Assembly: GCF_001655615.1 (NCBI RefSeq)
Contig: NZ_CP011567.1
Span: 2,613,001 to 2,677,000 of the forward strand
Length of the DNA: 64,000 nucleotides
Direction of reading: 5' to 3'
Origin: Pseudomonas sp. GR 6-02
Lineage (GTDB): Bacteria; Pseudomonadota; Gammaproteobacteria; Pseudomonadales; Pseudomonadaceae
Shown here: piece after piece, positions 29,073 to 37,209 of the stretch
How the letters are laid out: the number at the start of each line of letters is the position of its first letter
Position numbering within the stretch: position 1 is the stretch's first letter
Notes under the pieces: generated by a model
The model's input: only the letters and a program-made list of their open reading frames with translations
Told to the model about the DNA's origin: nothing
The model's database searches: none
Translations under genes and position numbers: made by a program

Positions 29073-29088
29073 GGGCACGCCCCTTGCA
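29073..29088 (+). promoter_or_regulatory. Sigma-54 promoter candidate for nnrS
   Basis: GGGCACG-CCCC-TTGCA differs from TGGCACG-N4-TTGCA only at the first base and keeps GG-N10-GC. Transcription would start near 29099, about 100 bases before nnrS. The three NorR-type sites lie about 170 bases upstream, beyond a REPIN, a distance still possible for a looping enhancer. Confidence 0.65.
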
Positions 29089-29201
29089 CACTTGATCTGC
29101 GACAACGGCAATGGATCGGTAATACCCGATGATTGCCCCTGGATTTACCTCGGCGCCTGCGGGTTGGTGTCAGGTCGGCAACAAGGTAGAGGAGTGGTTT
29201 T

Positions 29202-30392
29202 ATGCAAGTGCTTGACCGCCGTAAAGCGATGGCAATCACGCCGCTGTTTCGGCTGGCCTTTCGGCCATTTTTCCTCGCCGGTTGCCTTTTGGCAGTGCTG
29301 GTCATTCCACTCTGGCTGGCGGCCTTCAGTGGTTCGATTTCCAACTGGCAGCCGGCGGGCGGTTGGCTGGGCTGGCATCGGCATGAATTGCTGTTCGGGT
29401 TCGGGTTGGCGATTATCGCGGGCTTTCTGTTGACGGCGGTGCAGACCTGGACCGGTCGCCCCGGCCTCAGCAGCAAACCGTTGGCCGCGCTGGCGTTGCT
29501 GTGGTTGTTGGCGCGGGTGGCCTGGCTGGCCAATGCGCCATGGCCGTTGCTCGCCGTGCTGGAACTGGCGTTCCCGTTGGCGGTGGCGGTACTCATGGGC
29601 TTCACCTTGTGGAAAGTGCGGCAGAAACGTAACTACCCGATTGTGGTGGTCTTGATGTTATTGGCCTTGGCTGACGGGTTGTCTCTGTACGGCCTGGTCG
29701 AGGGGCACGAAGGCTGGCAACGCCAGGGCGTGCTGAGCGGCCTCTGGCTGGTGGCGGCGATGATGGGGTTGATCGGCGGGCGGGTCATTCCGTTCTTCAC
29801 CCAGCGCGGCCTTGGTCGGGTTGAAGGCGTTGCCGCCTGGCCCTGGCTGGATCGCCTGCTGTTGGTCGGTTCGCCGCTGGTGGCGTTGTTGTATGCCGCA
29901 GGACCGGCGCTCAACCCCAATGTCTGGGTGGGCCTGCTGTTCGCGGTGCTGGCGGCAGGGCATCTGGTGCGCCTGGTGCGCTGGCATGACCGGGCACTCT
30001 GGCGCGTGCCGTTGTTGTGGTCGCTGCATCTGGCCTATGGCTGGCTGGCGGTGGCGTGTCTCGGGATGGCGCTGTGGCATTTCGGTGTGCCGATCAACCC
30101 GAGTCTGGCGGTGCATTGCCTGACCATCGGGGCCATGGCTGGCCTGGTGCTGGCGATGATCGCGCGGGTCAGCCTCGGCCACACCGGTCGTCCCTTGGAA
30201 CCGCCCTCGGGCATGACCCTGGCCTTCATTCTGCTCAACCTGGCGTGTCTGAGCCGGGTGGTGTTGATCCTGTTCTTGCCGATGGCCGCATTGTGGCTGG
30301 CCGGTCTGTGCTGGGCGCTGGCGTTTGCGCTGTATGCCTGGCGCTACGGGCCGATGCTACTGCGGGCCCGGGTTGACGGTCATCCGGGATGA
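29202..30392 (+). CDS. nnrS: NnrS family haem-copper membrane protein
   Basis: 396 aa with about 12 membrane helices. It begins with the typical LFRLAFRPFFLAGCLLAVL; conserved histidines occur in GWHRHELLFGFGLAIIAGFLL and VHCLTIGAMAGLVLAMIARVSLGHTGR. NnrS proteins protect cells against NO stress, probably by keeping iron from NO complexes. The ATG at 29202 follows AGAGGAG. Transcription is probably NorR/sigma-54 dependent. The CopD-like gene at 30421 follows on the same strand. Confidence 0.92.
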   Translation: MQVLDRRKAMAITPLFRLAFRPFFLAGCLLAVLVIPLWLAAFSGSISNWQPAGGWLGWHRHELLFGFGLAIIAGFLLTAVQTWTGRPGLSSKPLAALALLWLLARVAWLANAPWPLLAVLELAFPLAVAVLMGFTLWKVRQKRNYPIVVVLMLLALADGLSLYGLVEGHEGWQRQGVLSGLWLVAAMMGLIGGRVIPFFTQRGLGRVEGVAAWPWLDRLLLVGSPLVALLYAAGPALNPNVWVGLLFAVLAAGHLVRLVRWHDRALWRVPLLWSLHLAYGWLAVACLGMALWHFGVPINPSLAVHCLTIGAMAGLVLAMIARVSLGHTGRPLEPPSGMTLAFILLNLACLSRVVLILFLPMAALWLAGLCWALAFALYAWRYGPMLLRARVDGHPG

Positions 30393-30420
30393 GCACGCAC
30401 ACTGACAGAGGCTGCCACTG

Positions 30421-30858
30421 ATGTATCCGTTTTTTCTGGTCGCACACCTGCTGGCGGCAATCGCCTTCATTGGCACGCTGTTTTTCGAGGTGGTCATCTG
30501 GCATCGCGCCCGCCAGCCGTTGACGGAGATTGCGCAAGTGACGGCGGATCAGGCGATTGCCCTGCGTTCGCGTAAGGTTCTGCACGGCGTGGTGTTGCTG
30601 TTGTATGGCGCCGGCATCGGTTTGGCGTGGCAGTACCGTGGCGCATTGAGTCAGCCGCTGGCCAGCAGTTTTGGTACGTTGCTGAGCCTGAAAATCCTGT
30701 TGGCCTTGAGCATCATTGGTCATTACTTGCTGCTGGCCTATTGGCTGACCCACGGGCGCCTGACCGCGACCCGCGCAAGCTGGATTCGCCGCAGCATTCT
30801 CGGGCACATGGTGTTGATCGTGATCCTGGCCAAGGCCATGTTCTATTGGCACGGCTGA
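30421..30858 (+). CDS. Small four-helix membrane protein, CopD/cytochrome b-like (paralogue of 8167-8610)
   Basis: 145 aa, about four helices. It shares with the 8167 gene the first-helix histidine (HLLAAIAFIGTLFFE), PLASSFGTLLSLKI and the C-terminal GHMVLIVILAKAMFYWHG. The conserved histidines suggest haem b binding, but this is inference. It begins 28 bases after nnrS and is probably in the same transcript, so a role in NO handling or electron transfer in the membrane is plausible. Confidence 0.75.
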   Translation: MYPFFLVAHLLAAIAFIGTLFFEVVIWHRARQPLTEIAQVTADQAIALRSRKVLHGVVLLLYGAGIGLAWQYRGALSQPLASSFGTLLSLKILLALSIIGHYLLLAYWLTHGRLTATRASWIRRSILGHMVLIVILAKAMFYWHG

Positions 30859-30875
30859 TCGCAATACGTCCCTCA

Positions 30876-30914
30876 TAAACAAAACCCGCGTCATCCGGTT
30901 GGATGGCGCGGGTT
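30876..30914 (-). terminator. Intrinsic terminator after ytfE
   Basis: Reading the minus strand, stem AACCCGCG / CGCGGGTT (with an inner CATCC/GGATG pairing) is followed by TTGTTT. It lies 21 bases past the ytfE stop and just after the convergent CopD-like gene, which it may also terminate. Confidence 0.7.
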
Positions 30915-30934
30915 GGGGGGTGGCCGGTAATCGA

Positions 30935-31609
30935 TCAATGGCGGGGGTTCAGGGCATTAATGAACAGCACGTTGTTTTCCAGGTGGATGTGTTGCATCAG
31001 GTCGTCTTTGAACTCCAGCAGCCCACGGTAGAGCGCACGCCAGGTGTTACAGGCATCGGCGGGCGGGATGATGTGATTGGTCAGGGCGAGCATCTTCTCC
31101 AGCGCTTCACCATGTTGATCGTGTTCGAAACGCAGCACCTGGATCGGCGGTGCGGCCTGAGGGCCAACGCCTTGTTGCAACATCGGGAAGAGCACTTGTT
31201 CTTCCTTGAGCATGTGGCCTTCGAGTTCCTGCTGCATGTCTGTCAGCAGATCGGCCAGGCCGTTGGGGCAACTGCTGCGCGCGCCATGGACCTGCTCGAC
31301 GCGGCGAGCCAGTCGGATCAGCTCCGGCAGTTGCTCGCGGTGGCGGGCGTGGTAGCGCGTCAGAAGGTGGGCGATCAGCAGTTCCGACGGTTCGTTGCGC
31401 CAGTCGTGCTGGGTTTCGCCGGCGTCTTGCAGAATCTGCAGGGCGTCGGCAATGAGGACCGGATCGAGGTTTTTGCCAAGGGCCGCTTCACGCAGGCTTT
31501 TATGCCCGCCGCAACAGAAGTCCAGTTTGAAGGTGTGAAAGATCCGGGTGGCACCGGGAATGTCGCAGGCCAGTTGGCCGAGGCTTTGTTCCAATAGGGG
31601 CTGGCTCAT
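30935..31609 (-). CDS. ytfE: Di-iron iron-sulfur repair protein YtfE/ScdA (DnrN, NorA)
   Basis: 224 aa. N-terminal ScdA_N domain with FCCGG (DFCCGGHKSLREAAL) and a C-terminal hemerythrin-like domain with the iron-ligand histidines (LLTRYHARHREQL, ELEGHMLKEEQVLFPML, RFEHDQHGEALEKML, HIHLENNVLF). Proteins of this family repair NO-damaged iron-sulfur clusters or bind NO. The start at 31609 has AAGGA before it; the in-frame ATG at 31633 adds eight residues. It is divergent from norR with three NorR sites and a sigma-54 promoter between, as norA is in Ralstonia. Confidence 0.92.
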   Translation of the reverse strand: MSQPLLEQSLGQLACDIPGATRIFHTFKLDFCCGGHKSLREAALGKNLDPVLIADALQILQDAGETQHDWRNEPSELLIAHLLTRYHARHREQLPELIRLARRVEQVHGARSSCPNGLADLLTDMQQELEGHMLKEEQVLFPMLQQGVGPQAAPPIQVLRFEHDQHGEALEKMLALTNHIIPPADACNTWRALYRGLLEFKDDLMQHIHLENNVLFINALNPRH

Positions 31610-31651
31610 CAGGGTTCCTTGTTTGGGTTTCAACGGTTCCCCAGGCTCATT

Positions 31652-31666
31652 GCACCCGGCATGCCA
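31652..31666 (-). promoter_or_regulatory. Sigma-54 promoter candidate for ytfE
   Basis: Minus strand TGGCATGCCGGGTGC keeps GG-N10-GC and has two mismatches to TGGCACG-N4-TTGC. The expected transcription start near 31640 leaves a leader of about 30 bases before the ytfE ATG. The nearest NorR-type site is 43 bases upstream of the -24 GG. Confidence 0.6.
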
Positions 31667-31706
31667 TTTTTAACGTATTGAAAAACATGGATTAATTTTT
31701 AGTTGT

Positions 31707-31763
31707 GGTGATATTCACCCTGATGCTTCAGGGTAAATACAACCATAGAGGGTGATGACTACC
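31707..31763. promoter_or_regulatory. Three NorR-type enhancer sites between ytfE and norR
   Basis: GGTGATATTCACC (GT at 31708), GGGTAAATACAACC (GT at 31733) and GGTGATGACTACC (GT at 31752) each fit GT-N7-AC. The third overlaps the norR start codon, so NorR could repress its own synthesis. A further perfect inverted repeat, ACCCTGA-TGCT-TCAGGGT, joins the first two sites. Confidence 0.7.
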
Positions 31764-33293
31764 ATGCTGCGAGAAAGCCTGGCGGCCGACCTGATCGTCG
31801 AGTTGCCCAATGCCGTGCGGTTGCAACGACTGGTCCAGACCCTGCGCGAATACTTCAACAGTGGCGCCGTGGGCTTGCTGCGTCTGGATGACGACAGCCT
31901 CAGGCCCGTTGCAACGGTGGGGCTGGTTCATGAAGCGTTGGGGCGCCGGTTCGTCATTGCCCAGCATCCTCGGCTGGCGGCAATCATGGCGTCGCGCGAG
32001 CCGACCTGGTTCGAGCCCGACAGCCGCCTGCCGGACCCCTACGACGGCTTGCTCGACAACCATGTCGGCGAGCCGCTGCCGGTGCATGACTGCATGGGCG
32101 TGAGCCTCTATGTCGAGGGGCGGATCTGGGGTGCGATCACCCTCGATGCGCTGCACGCCGGGACCTTTGACAACCGGGCGCGGGAAGAACTCAAGCGTTG
32201 CACGTTGCAGATCGAAGCCGCCGTGCGGGTCACCCGCCTGGAGCAGGAAAACCGCAGCTTGCGCCTGTCCCGCAGCGATCCTCAGGACTTGCGCGTGCCC
32301 GTCGGAGAAGGCGAGATCCTTGGGCAAAGTGAGGTGTTGCATCAGTTGCTCAATGAGCTGGATGTACTGGCCGATTCCGATCTGCCGGTATTGCTGCTGG
32401 GCGAGACCGGCGTCGGCAAAGAGCTGTTCGCACGGCGCTTGCATCGTCTTTCAAGGCGCCACCACAAACCGCTGATACAGGTTAACTGCGCAGCCTTGCC
32501 GGAGTCGCTGGCAGAGAGTGAGTTGTTCGGGCATGTCAAAGGCGCCTTTTCCGGTGCTACGAGTGACCGTGCCGGACGCTTCGACGCCGCCAACGGTGGC
32601 ACGCTGTTTCTCGATGAAGTCGGGGAGTTGCCCTTGAGTGTGCAAGCGAAATTGCTGCGCACCCTGCAAAACGGCGAGATCCAGCGCCTGGGCGCCGACA
32701 AGCCGTTGCACGTCGATGTGCGCATCATCGCCGCCACCAATCGGCACCTGCCGGACAGCATCCGCGATGGCTTGTTTCGCGCCGATCTGTATCACCGCCT
32801 CTCGGTGTACCCGGTGCCGATTCCAGCGCTGCGCGAGCGTGGTCACGATGTGTTGATGCTGGCCGGGCATTTTCTGGAGCTCAATCGGGCGCGGCTCGGC
32901 CTGCGAGGTTTGCGTTTGTCGCCGGCGGCGGAGCGAGCCTTGCTGGCATACACCTGGCCGGGCAATGTGCGCGAACTGGAGCATGTCATCAGTCGGGCCG
33001 CGTTGAAGCAGCTCAGTCGCGGGACGAGTCGCACATCGATCATGACGCTGGAGCCAGAGGTTCTCGATCTCGACAGCCCGGTGGCAGCATCGGGGGCAGA
33101 GGTCGAGCCATCCCGGGACATTACGGCTGATCTGCCGTTCCAGCCCCTGGGCGAAGCCGTCGATGATTACCAGCGCAAGAAGATCCTCGAGGCCCTGAGC
33201 CTGTCCGGAGACAACTGGGCCAGCGCAGCGCGGATGCTGGAAGTCGACCCCAGCAATTTGCACAAACTGGCGCGACGCCTGCGTCTGAAGTAG
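31755..33293 (+). CDS. norR: NO-sensing sigma-54 activator NorR
   Basis: 512 aa. An N-terminal GAF domain binds NO at a mononuclear iron; the segment RRFVIAQHPRLAAIM and DSRLPDPYDGL contains residues known as iron ligands in E. coli NorR. The AAA+ domain has Walker A GETGVGKE, the sigma-54 loop as GAFSGA (threonine of GAFTGA replaced by serine), Walker B GGTLFLDEVGEL and the RxDLYHRL region. A Fis-type helix-turn-helix ends the protein (DNWASAARMLEVDPSNLHKLARRL). The ATG at 31755 follows AGAGGG closely; 31764 is an alternative. Probable targets here: ytfE, nnrS and the small ORF-dnr unit. Confidence 0.93.
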   Translation: MTTMLRESLAADLIVELPNAVRLQRLVQTLREYFNSGAVGLLRLDDDSLRPVATVGLVHEALGRRFVIAQHPRLAAIMASREPTWFEPDSRLPDPYDGLLDNHVGEPLPVHDCMGVSLYVEGRIWGAITLDALHAGTFDNRAREELKRCTLQIEAAVRVTRLEQENRSLRLSRSDPQDLRVPVGEGEILGQSEVLHQLLNELDVLADSDLPVLLLGETGVGKELFARRLHRLSRRHHKPLIQVNCAALPESLAESELFGHVKGAFSGATSDRAGRFDAANGGTLFLDEVGELPLSVQAKLLRTLQNGEIQRLGADKPLHVDVRIIAATNRHLPDSIRDGLFRADLYHRLSVYPVPIPALRERGHDVLMLAGHFLELNRARLGLRGLRLSPAAERALLAYTWPGNVRELEHVISRAALKQLSRGTSRTSIMTLEPEVLDLDSPVAASGAEVEPSRDITADLPFQPLGEAVDDYQRKKILEALSLSGDNWASAARMLEVDPSNLHKLARRLRLK

Positions 33294-33323
33294 GTCAGGG
33301 CGCTGCCGTGTCGACGCTCGGTG

Positions 33324-33337
33324 TTGATGGCGGTCAA
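33324..33337 (+). promoter_or_regulatory. Anr/Dnr box upstream of pdxH
   Basis: TTGAT-GGCG-GTCAA matches 9 of 10 consensus positions and ends 55 bases before the pdxH ATG, the same distance seen at norC and narK. Confidence 0.75.
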
Positions 33338-33392
33338 GGTGGTATCGCGCAGTGCCTCGCACACTGCGCAAAACCTTCCGGAGATCACCGTC

Positions 33393-34040
33393 ATGCCCCT
33401 GTCCCTGGCCCAAATGCGCCGTAACTACACCCTTAATGGCCTGCAAGATGAGGCAGCGCTGGACGATCCACTGGCGATGTTCCGGCAATGGCTGCAACAG
33501 GCCCGCGACACCGAGTGCGCACCTGTCGAGGCCAATAGCATGGTGCTGGCGACGGTCGATGATGAAGGGCGGCCGCACTGCCGTGTGCTGTTGCTCAAAG
33601 GCTTGAGCGATGAAGGTTTTACTTTTTTCGGCAATTATCAGAGCGACAAGGGGCGGCAACTGGCCGCCAATCCCTATGCCGCCATGACGTTTTTCTGGCC
33701 GGGGCTGGAGCGTCAAGTGCGCATCGAAGGCCGGGTGTCCAGGCTCGACCCGCAACTCTCGGATGCATACTTCGATTCCCGCTCGATGGCCAGTCGCCTG
33801 GGCGCCTGGGCTTCACCGCAAAGCCGTCCGTTGGCCAGTCGTGCCGCGCTGGAGTCGATGCTGGCGCAGACCATCAAGCGCTTCGTTGGCCAGACCGTCT
33901 CGCGCCCCGAACATTGGGGCGGTTATTGCCTGCACCCCGAACGTCTGGAGTTCTGGCAGGGCCGTGCCGACCGCTTGCATGACCGTCTCGATTACCGGTT
34001 GCGAGATGGTGCATGGCAACGGCGCCGCTTGGCGCCTTGA
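33393..34040 (+). CDS. pdxH: Pyridoxamine/pyridoxine 5'-phosphate oxidase PdxH
   Basis: 215 aa FMN enzyme that makes pyridoxal phosphate. Start at ATG 33393 behind GGAG gives [17 protein letters not shown], the usual family N-terminus. Motifs: [40 protein letters not shown] and the C-terminal [18 protein letters not shown]. PdxH normally uses oxygen as electron acceptor, so its placement behind an Anr/Dnr box is unexpected. It may be a second copy beside a housekeeping one. Confidence 0.9.
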   Translation: MPLSLAQMRRNYTLNGLQDEAALDDPLAMFRQWLQQARDTECAPVEANSMVLATVDDEGRPHCRVLLLKGLSDEGFTFFGNYQSDKGRQLAANPYAAMTFFWPGLERQVRIEGRVSRLDPQLSDAYFDSRSMASRLGAWASPQSRPLASRAALESMLAQTIKRFVGQTVSRPEHWGGYCLHPERLEFWQGRADRLHDRLDYRLRDGAWQRRRLAP

Positions 34041-34056
34041 GCGACGAGTAAGTTCC

Positions 34057-34086
34057 CCCGTAGCAGCCTGCGGCAGCTGCTACGGG
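34057..34086. repeat. Single REP hairpin after pdxH
   Basis: CCCGTAGCAG pairs with CTGCTACGGG around a short loop. This is a family B outer arm condensed to one hairpin. No T-run follows. Confidence 0.65.
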
Positions 34087-34122
34087 CTTGAGTCCCCCAT
34101 TAATCCATAGACCCCGACGAGG

Positions 34123-34138
34123 TACCTCCTTGGAGGAA
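34123..34138 (+). promoter_or_regulatory. NarL-type 7-2-7 site upstream of moaB
   Basis: TACCTCC-TT-GGAGGAA is a near-perfect inverted heptamer pair like the NarL site before narK1. It ends 64 bases before the moaB ATG and suggests nitrate-dependent control of moaB-moeA. Confidence 0.6.
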
Positions 34139-34202
34139 TAGGCTCGTTCGCTATTCCGGTTCAGGCTTTGGGCCATACCCTCATCTACGGGAAAGCCTGG
34201 AT

Positions 34203-34757
34203 ATGGCCCATCTGACGCAACGCAGTTTCGAACCCCTGAACATTGCCGTGCTGACCATCAGCGATACGCGCACCTTTGACACCGACACTTCAGGACAGAC
34301 CCTGGCGGATTTGCTGCAAACGGCCGGGCATGTGCTGATCGATCGTGGCCTGGTCAAGGACGACATTTATCAGATCCGCGCAACGGTCTCCCAGTGGATC
34401 GCCGACCCCCGGGTGCAAGTCATATTGATGACTGGCGGCACCGGTTTCACCGCTCGTGACAACACACCGCAAGCGGTGCTGCCACTGCTGGACAAACATG
34501 TGGAAGGCTTCGGCGAATTGTTCCGCCAGGTGTCGCTGGAGGAGATTGGCATGTCCAGTCTGCAGTCCCGGGCACTGGCCGGGATGAGTAACGGTGTACT
34601 GGTGTGCTGCGTTCCTGGCTCGCCGGGTGCCTGCCGGACTGCCTGGAACAAGATTCTGCTCGAGCAACTGGACAGTCGCACCGGCCCGTGTAACTTCGCC
34701 CCGCATTTGAAAGCGCAAGCACAGCGGGTCATCGACGCCTGCGAGACACGCTCATGA
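34203..34757 (+). CDS. moaB: Molybdenum cofactor protein MoaB
   Basis: 184 aa of the MogA/MoaB family, which adenylates molybdopterin before molybdenum insertion. Motifs: LNIAVLTISDTR, ILMTGGTGFTARD, FRQVSLEEIGMSSLQSRA and VVCCVPGSPGA-like VLVCCVPGSPGACRTAW. It overlaps moeA by four bases (ATGA). A NarL-type site precedes it. Confidence 0.93.
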   Translation: MAHLTQRSFEPLNIAVLTISDTRTFDTDTSGQTLADLLQTAGHVLIDRGLVKDDIYQIRATVSQWIADPRVQVILMTGGTGFTARDNTPQAVLPLLDKHVEGFGELFRQVSLEEIGMSSLQSRALAGMSNGVLVCCVPGSPGACRTAWNKILLEQLDSRTGPCNFAPHLKAQAQRVIDACETRS

Positions 34758-35989
34758 GCGGCCGGGTGTGCGACCTCGGCAACCTGATGCCCGTGGACGA
34801 GGCCATCAGCCGTCTGCTCGACCAGGCACCACCGCCACCCCTGGCGCAAATGGTCCGTCTGGACCAGGCCATGGGGCGGGTGCTGGCGGTGGACATTCAT
34901 TGCCCGGTGAATCTCCCTGCCTGGGATAACAGTGCCATGGACGGTTATGCCTTCAGGGCTGCCGACCTGCCGGCGGAAGGTGGCTGTTTGACGATTGGCG
35001 GCCGAATTGCGGCGGGGGATCAGGCGCGCTCGCCCTTGCTTGCGCAGCAAACGGTGCAGATCTTTACCGGCGCGCCATTGCCACCGGGTGCCGATACCGT
35101 GGTGCCGCAAGAGCGCTGCCGGGTCGAAGGCGAGCGAGTCTGGTTCCCGCCCGTAGCCGTTGGCGATCACGTGCGCAAGGAAGGGGAGGAAGTTCGCCGC
35201 GGGCATCTGCTGCTCAAGGCCGGCAAACGCCTGCGCGCGCAAGAACTGGGATTGCTGGCCGGTGCCGGGATTGCCCGGGTCGAGGTCTATCGGCCGTTGC
35301 AGGTGTGCCTGCTCAGCAGCGGTAACGAACTGCGTGAGCCGGGCGATCCCTTGGCGCCGGGGCAAATTTACAACAGCAATCGGTATTGCCTCGCCGCGTT
35401 GTTGCGCGGCTGGGGCGTCGAGGTGCATGACTATGGCGTCATGGCCGATGAGTTGGTGGCCAGCCGGCATGCCTTGAGCCTGGCGTCTTCGGAATGCGAC
35501 TTGCTGTTGAGCTCCGGTGGCGTGTCGGTCGGCGAGGAAGATCACCTCAAACAGGCCATCGAGGAACTGGGCAGTGTGGATTTCTGGCGGCTGGCGATCC
35601 AGCCGGGTAAGCCATTGGCCTATGGCGAAGTGGCCGGTAAACCGTGGATCGGTATGCCGGGAAACCCGTCAGGGGCGCTGATTACCGCGTTGGTGGTGGT
35701 GCGTCCGTTCCTGCTCAGGGCCCAGGGTGTGACTGACGTGCTGCCGGTGCCGCTGGCTGTGCCTGCCGGGTTCGACTGGTTGCAGCGAAACAAGCGTCGA
35801 CAATACCTGCGGGCCAGGTTGACGCCCGGCGCCGATGGCCAGTTGAGTGTGGAACTGCACCCTCAGCAAAGCTCGGCCATGTTGACCGCCGCGTGCTGGG
35901 CCGACGGGCTGGCGGTGATCGAGTGCGAGCAGCAAGTGCTCAAGCACGACAACGTGATGTTCCTGTCCTTCGCCGACCTGATGCAGTGA
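34754..35989 (+). CDS. moeA: Molybdopterin molybdenumtransferase MoeA
   Basis: 411 aa. It inserts molybdate into adenylated molybdopterin. Motifs: PVNLPAWDNSAMDGYAFRAAD, IFTGAPLPPGADTVVPQE, LLSSGNELREPGDPLAPGQIYNSNRY, DLLLSSGGVSVGEEDH and IGMPGNPSGALI. Second gene of moaB-moeA. Confidence 0.95.
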   Translation: MSGRVCDLGNLMPVDEAISRLLDQAPPPPLAQMVRLDQAMGRVLAVDIHCPVNLPAWDNSAMDGYAFRAADLPAEGGCLTIGGRIAAGDQARSPLLAQQTVQIFTGAPLPPGADTVVPQERCRVEGERVWFPPVAVGDHVRKEGEEVRRGHLLLKAGKRLRAQELGLLAGAGIARVEVYRPLQVCLLSSGNELREPGDPLAPGQIYNSNRYCLAALLRGWGVEVHDYGVMADELVASRHALSLASSECDLLLSSGGVSVGEEDHLKQAIEELGSVDFWRLAIQPGKPLAYGEVAGKPWIGMPGNPSGALITALVVVRPFLLRAQGVTDVLPVPLAVPAGFDWLQRNKRRQYLRARLTPGADGQLSVELHPQQSSAMLTAACWADGLAVIECEQQVLKHDNVMFLSFADLMQ

Positions 35990-35995
35990 TGGCAA

Positions 35996-36009
35996 TTGAT
36001 TGCCGTCAA
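35996..36009 (+). promoter_or_regulatory. Anr/Dnr box upstream of ubiU, separated from it by a REPIN
   Basis: TTGAT-TGCC-GTCAA matches 9 of 10 positions. A promoter driven from this box would start near 36044, at the left end of the REPIN, so the element would form most of the ubiU leader. Confidence 0.7.
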
Positions 36010-36037
36010 GGCTGTGCCTGCCGGTCTGGCTAGACTG

Positions 36038-36144
36038 TGTGGCGAGGGAGCTTGCTCCCGCTGGGTCGCGAAGCGGCCCTGTTATTCAGGCCTGCTGCGC
36101 AGTCCAGCGTCGGAATGCCGCCCGGAGCAAGCTCGCTCGCCACA
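36038..36144. repeat. REPIN-type palindrome, family A copy 3 (short)
   Basis: 107 bases from TGTGGCGAGGGAGCTTGCTC to GAGCAAGCTCGCTCGCCACA, shorter than copies 1 and 2. Lies between the Anr/Dnr box and ubiU. Confidence 0.83.
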
Positions 36145-36203
36145 AGCGCATTCCAACCATGGCTGATCAGGCTCCGGACTGCGCTTTTTGATGAGGATTA
36201 CCC

Positions 36204-37199
36204 ATGCAACTGGTCTGCCCGGCAGGGAACCTGCCTGCGCTTAAAGCGGCGGTGCGCCAAGGCGCCGATGCCGTGTATGTCGGCTTTCGCGATGACACCA
36301 ATGCCCGGCATTTCGCGGGGTTGAACATGGACGACAAACAGTTCGACGCCGCCGTCGCCCACATCCGCCAACATCAACGCAAACTCTACGTCGCGGTCAA
36401 CACGTACCCACAACCCAAGGGTTGGGAGCGCTGGCAACGGGCGGTGGATCGTGCCGCCGATTTCGGCGTCGATGCGCTGATCGCCGCCGACCCCGGGGTG
36501 CTCGACTATGCCAGTCAGCGTCACCCGCAATTGGCCCTGCATCTGTCGGTTCAGGGGTCGGCAACCCATGCCGCGGCGCTGGAATTTTATGCGCAGCGCT
36601 ACGGCATTCGTCGCGCGGTATTGCCGCGGGTGTTGTCGTTGGCGCAGGTACGTCAAGTCGCCGCCAGCAGCCCGGTGCCCATCGAAGTCTTTGGCTTCGG
36701 CAGCTTGTGCATCATGGCCGAAGGGCGTTGCCACCTGTCTTCCTACATTACCGGTGAGTCGCCGAACCTGTGCGGTGTCTGTTCGCCAGCCAAAGCCGTG
36801 CGTTGGAGCGAGGACGCCGAAGGCTTGAGCGCGCGCCTCAGCGAAGTGCTGATCGATCGCTACACCCCTGACGAATCGGCCGGTTACCCGACCTTGTGCA
36901 AAGGCCGTTTTCTGGTCGATGGCAAACGCTTTCATGCGCTGGAGGAGCCCACCAGCCTCGACACCCTGGACTTGCTCCCGGAATTGACGGCCATTGGCGT
37001 CGAAGCGGTGAAAATCGAGGGCCGCCAACGCAGCCCGGCGTATGTCGAACAAGTCACCCGGGTTTGGCGCGCGGCACTGGACGCTCACCGTGGCGCGCCC
37101 GGCAGTTTTCGGGTCAAGGAAGAATGGCGTCAGGTGCTGGCCGGTTTGTCCGAAGGCAGCCAGACCACCCTGGGCGCTTATCATCGATCATGGCAATGA
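36204..37199 (+). CDS. ubiU: Oxygen-independent ubiquinone hydroxylation protein UbiU (U32 family)
   Basis: 331 aa. U32 peptidase-like fold with four cysteines for a 4Fe-4S cluster (CIMAEGRC, CGVC and TLCKGRF). The N-terminus LVCPAGNLPALKAAVRQGADAVYVG is typical. With UbiV it carries out the O2-independent hydroxylations of ubiquinone synthesis, needed for denitrification in P. aeruginosa. First gene of ubiU-V-T, probably Anr-activated. Confidence 0.93.
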   Translation: MQLVCPAGNLPALKAAVRQGADAVYVGFRDDTNARHFAGLNMDDKQFDAAVAHIRQHQRKLYVAVNTYPQPKGWERWQRAVDRAADFGVDALIAADPGVLDYASQRHPQLALHLSVQGSATHAAALEFYAQRYGIRRAVLPRVLSLAQVRQVAASSPVPIEVFGFGSLCIMAEGRCHLSSYITGESPNLCGVCSPAKAVRWSEDAEGLSARLSEVLIDRYTPDESAGYPTLCKGRFLVDGKRFHALEEPTSLDTLDLLPELTAIGVEAVKIEGRQRSPAYVEQVTRVWRAALDAHRGAPGSFRVKEEWRQVLAGLSEGSQTTLGAYHRSWQ

Positions 37200-37209
37200 G
37201 GGACGCGAC

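Noticed and set aside
29092..29105. TTGAT-CTGC-GACAA as Anr/Dnr box for nnrS
   Set aside because: Second half is poor and the site would lie on the start point of the better sigma-54 promoter.
36188..36201. TTGAT-GAGG-ATTAC just before ubiU
   Set aside because: It overlaps the ribosome site, too close for an activator, and one half is weak; the box at 35996 is better.
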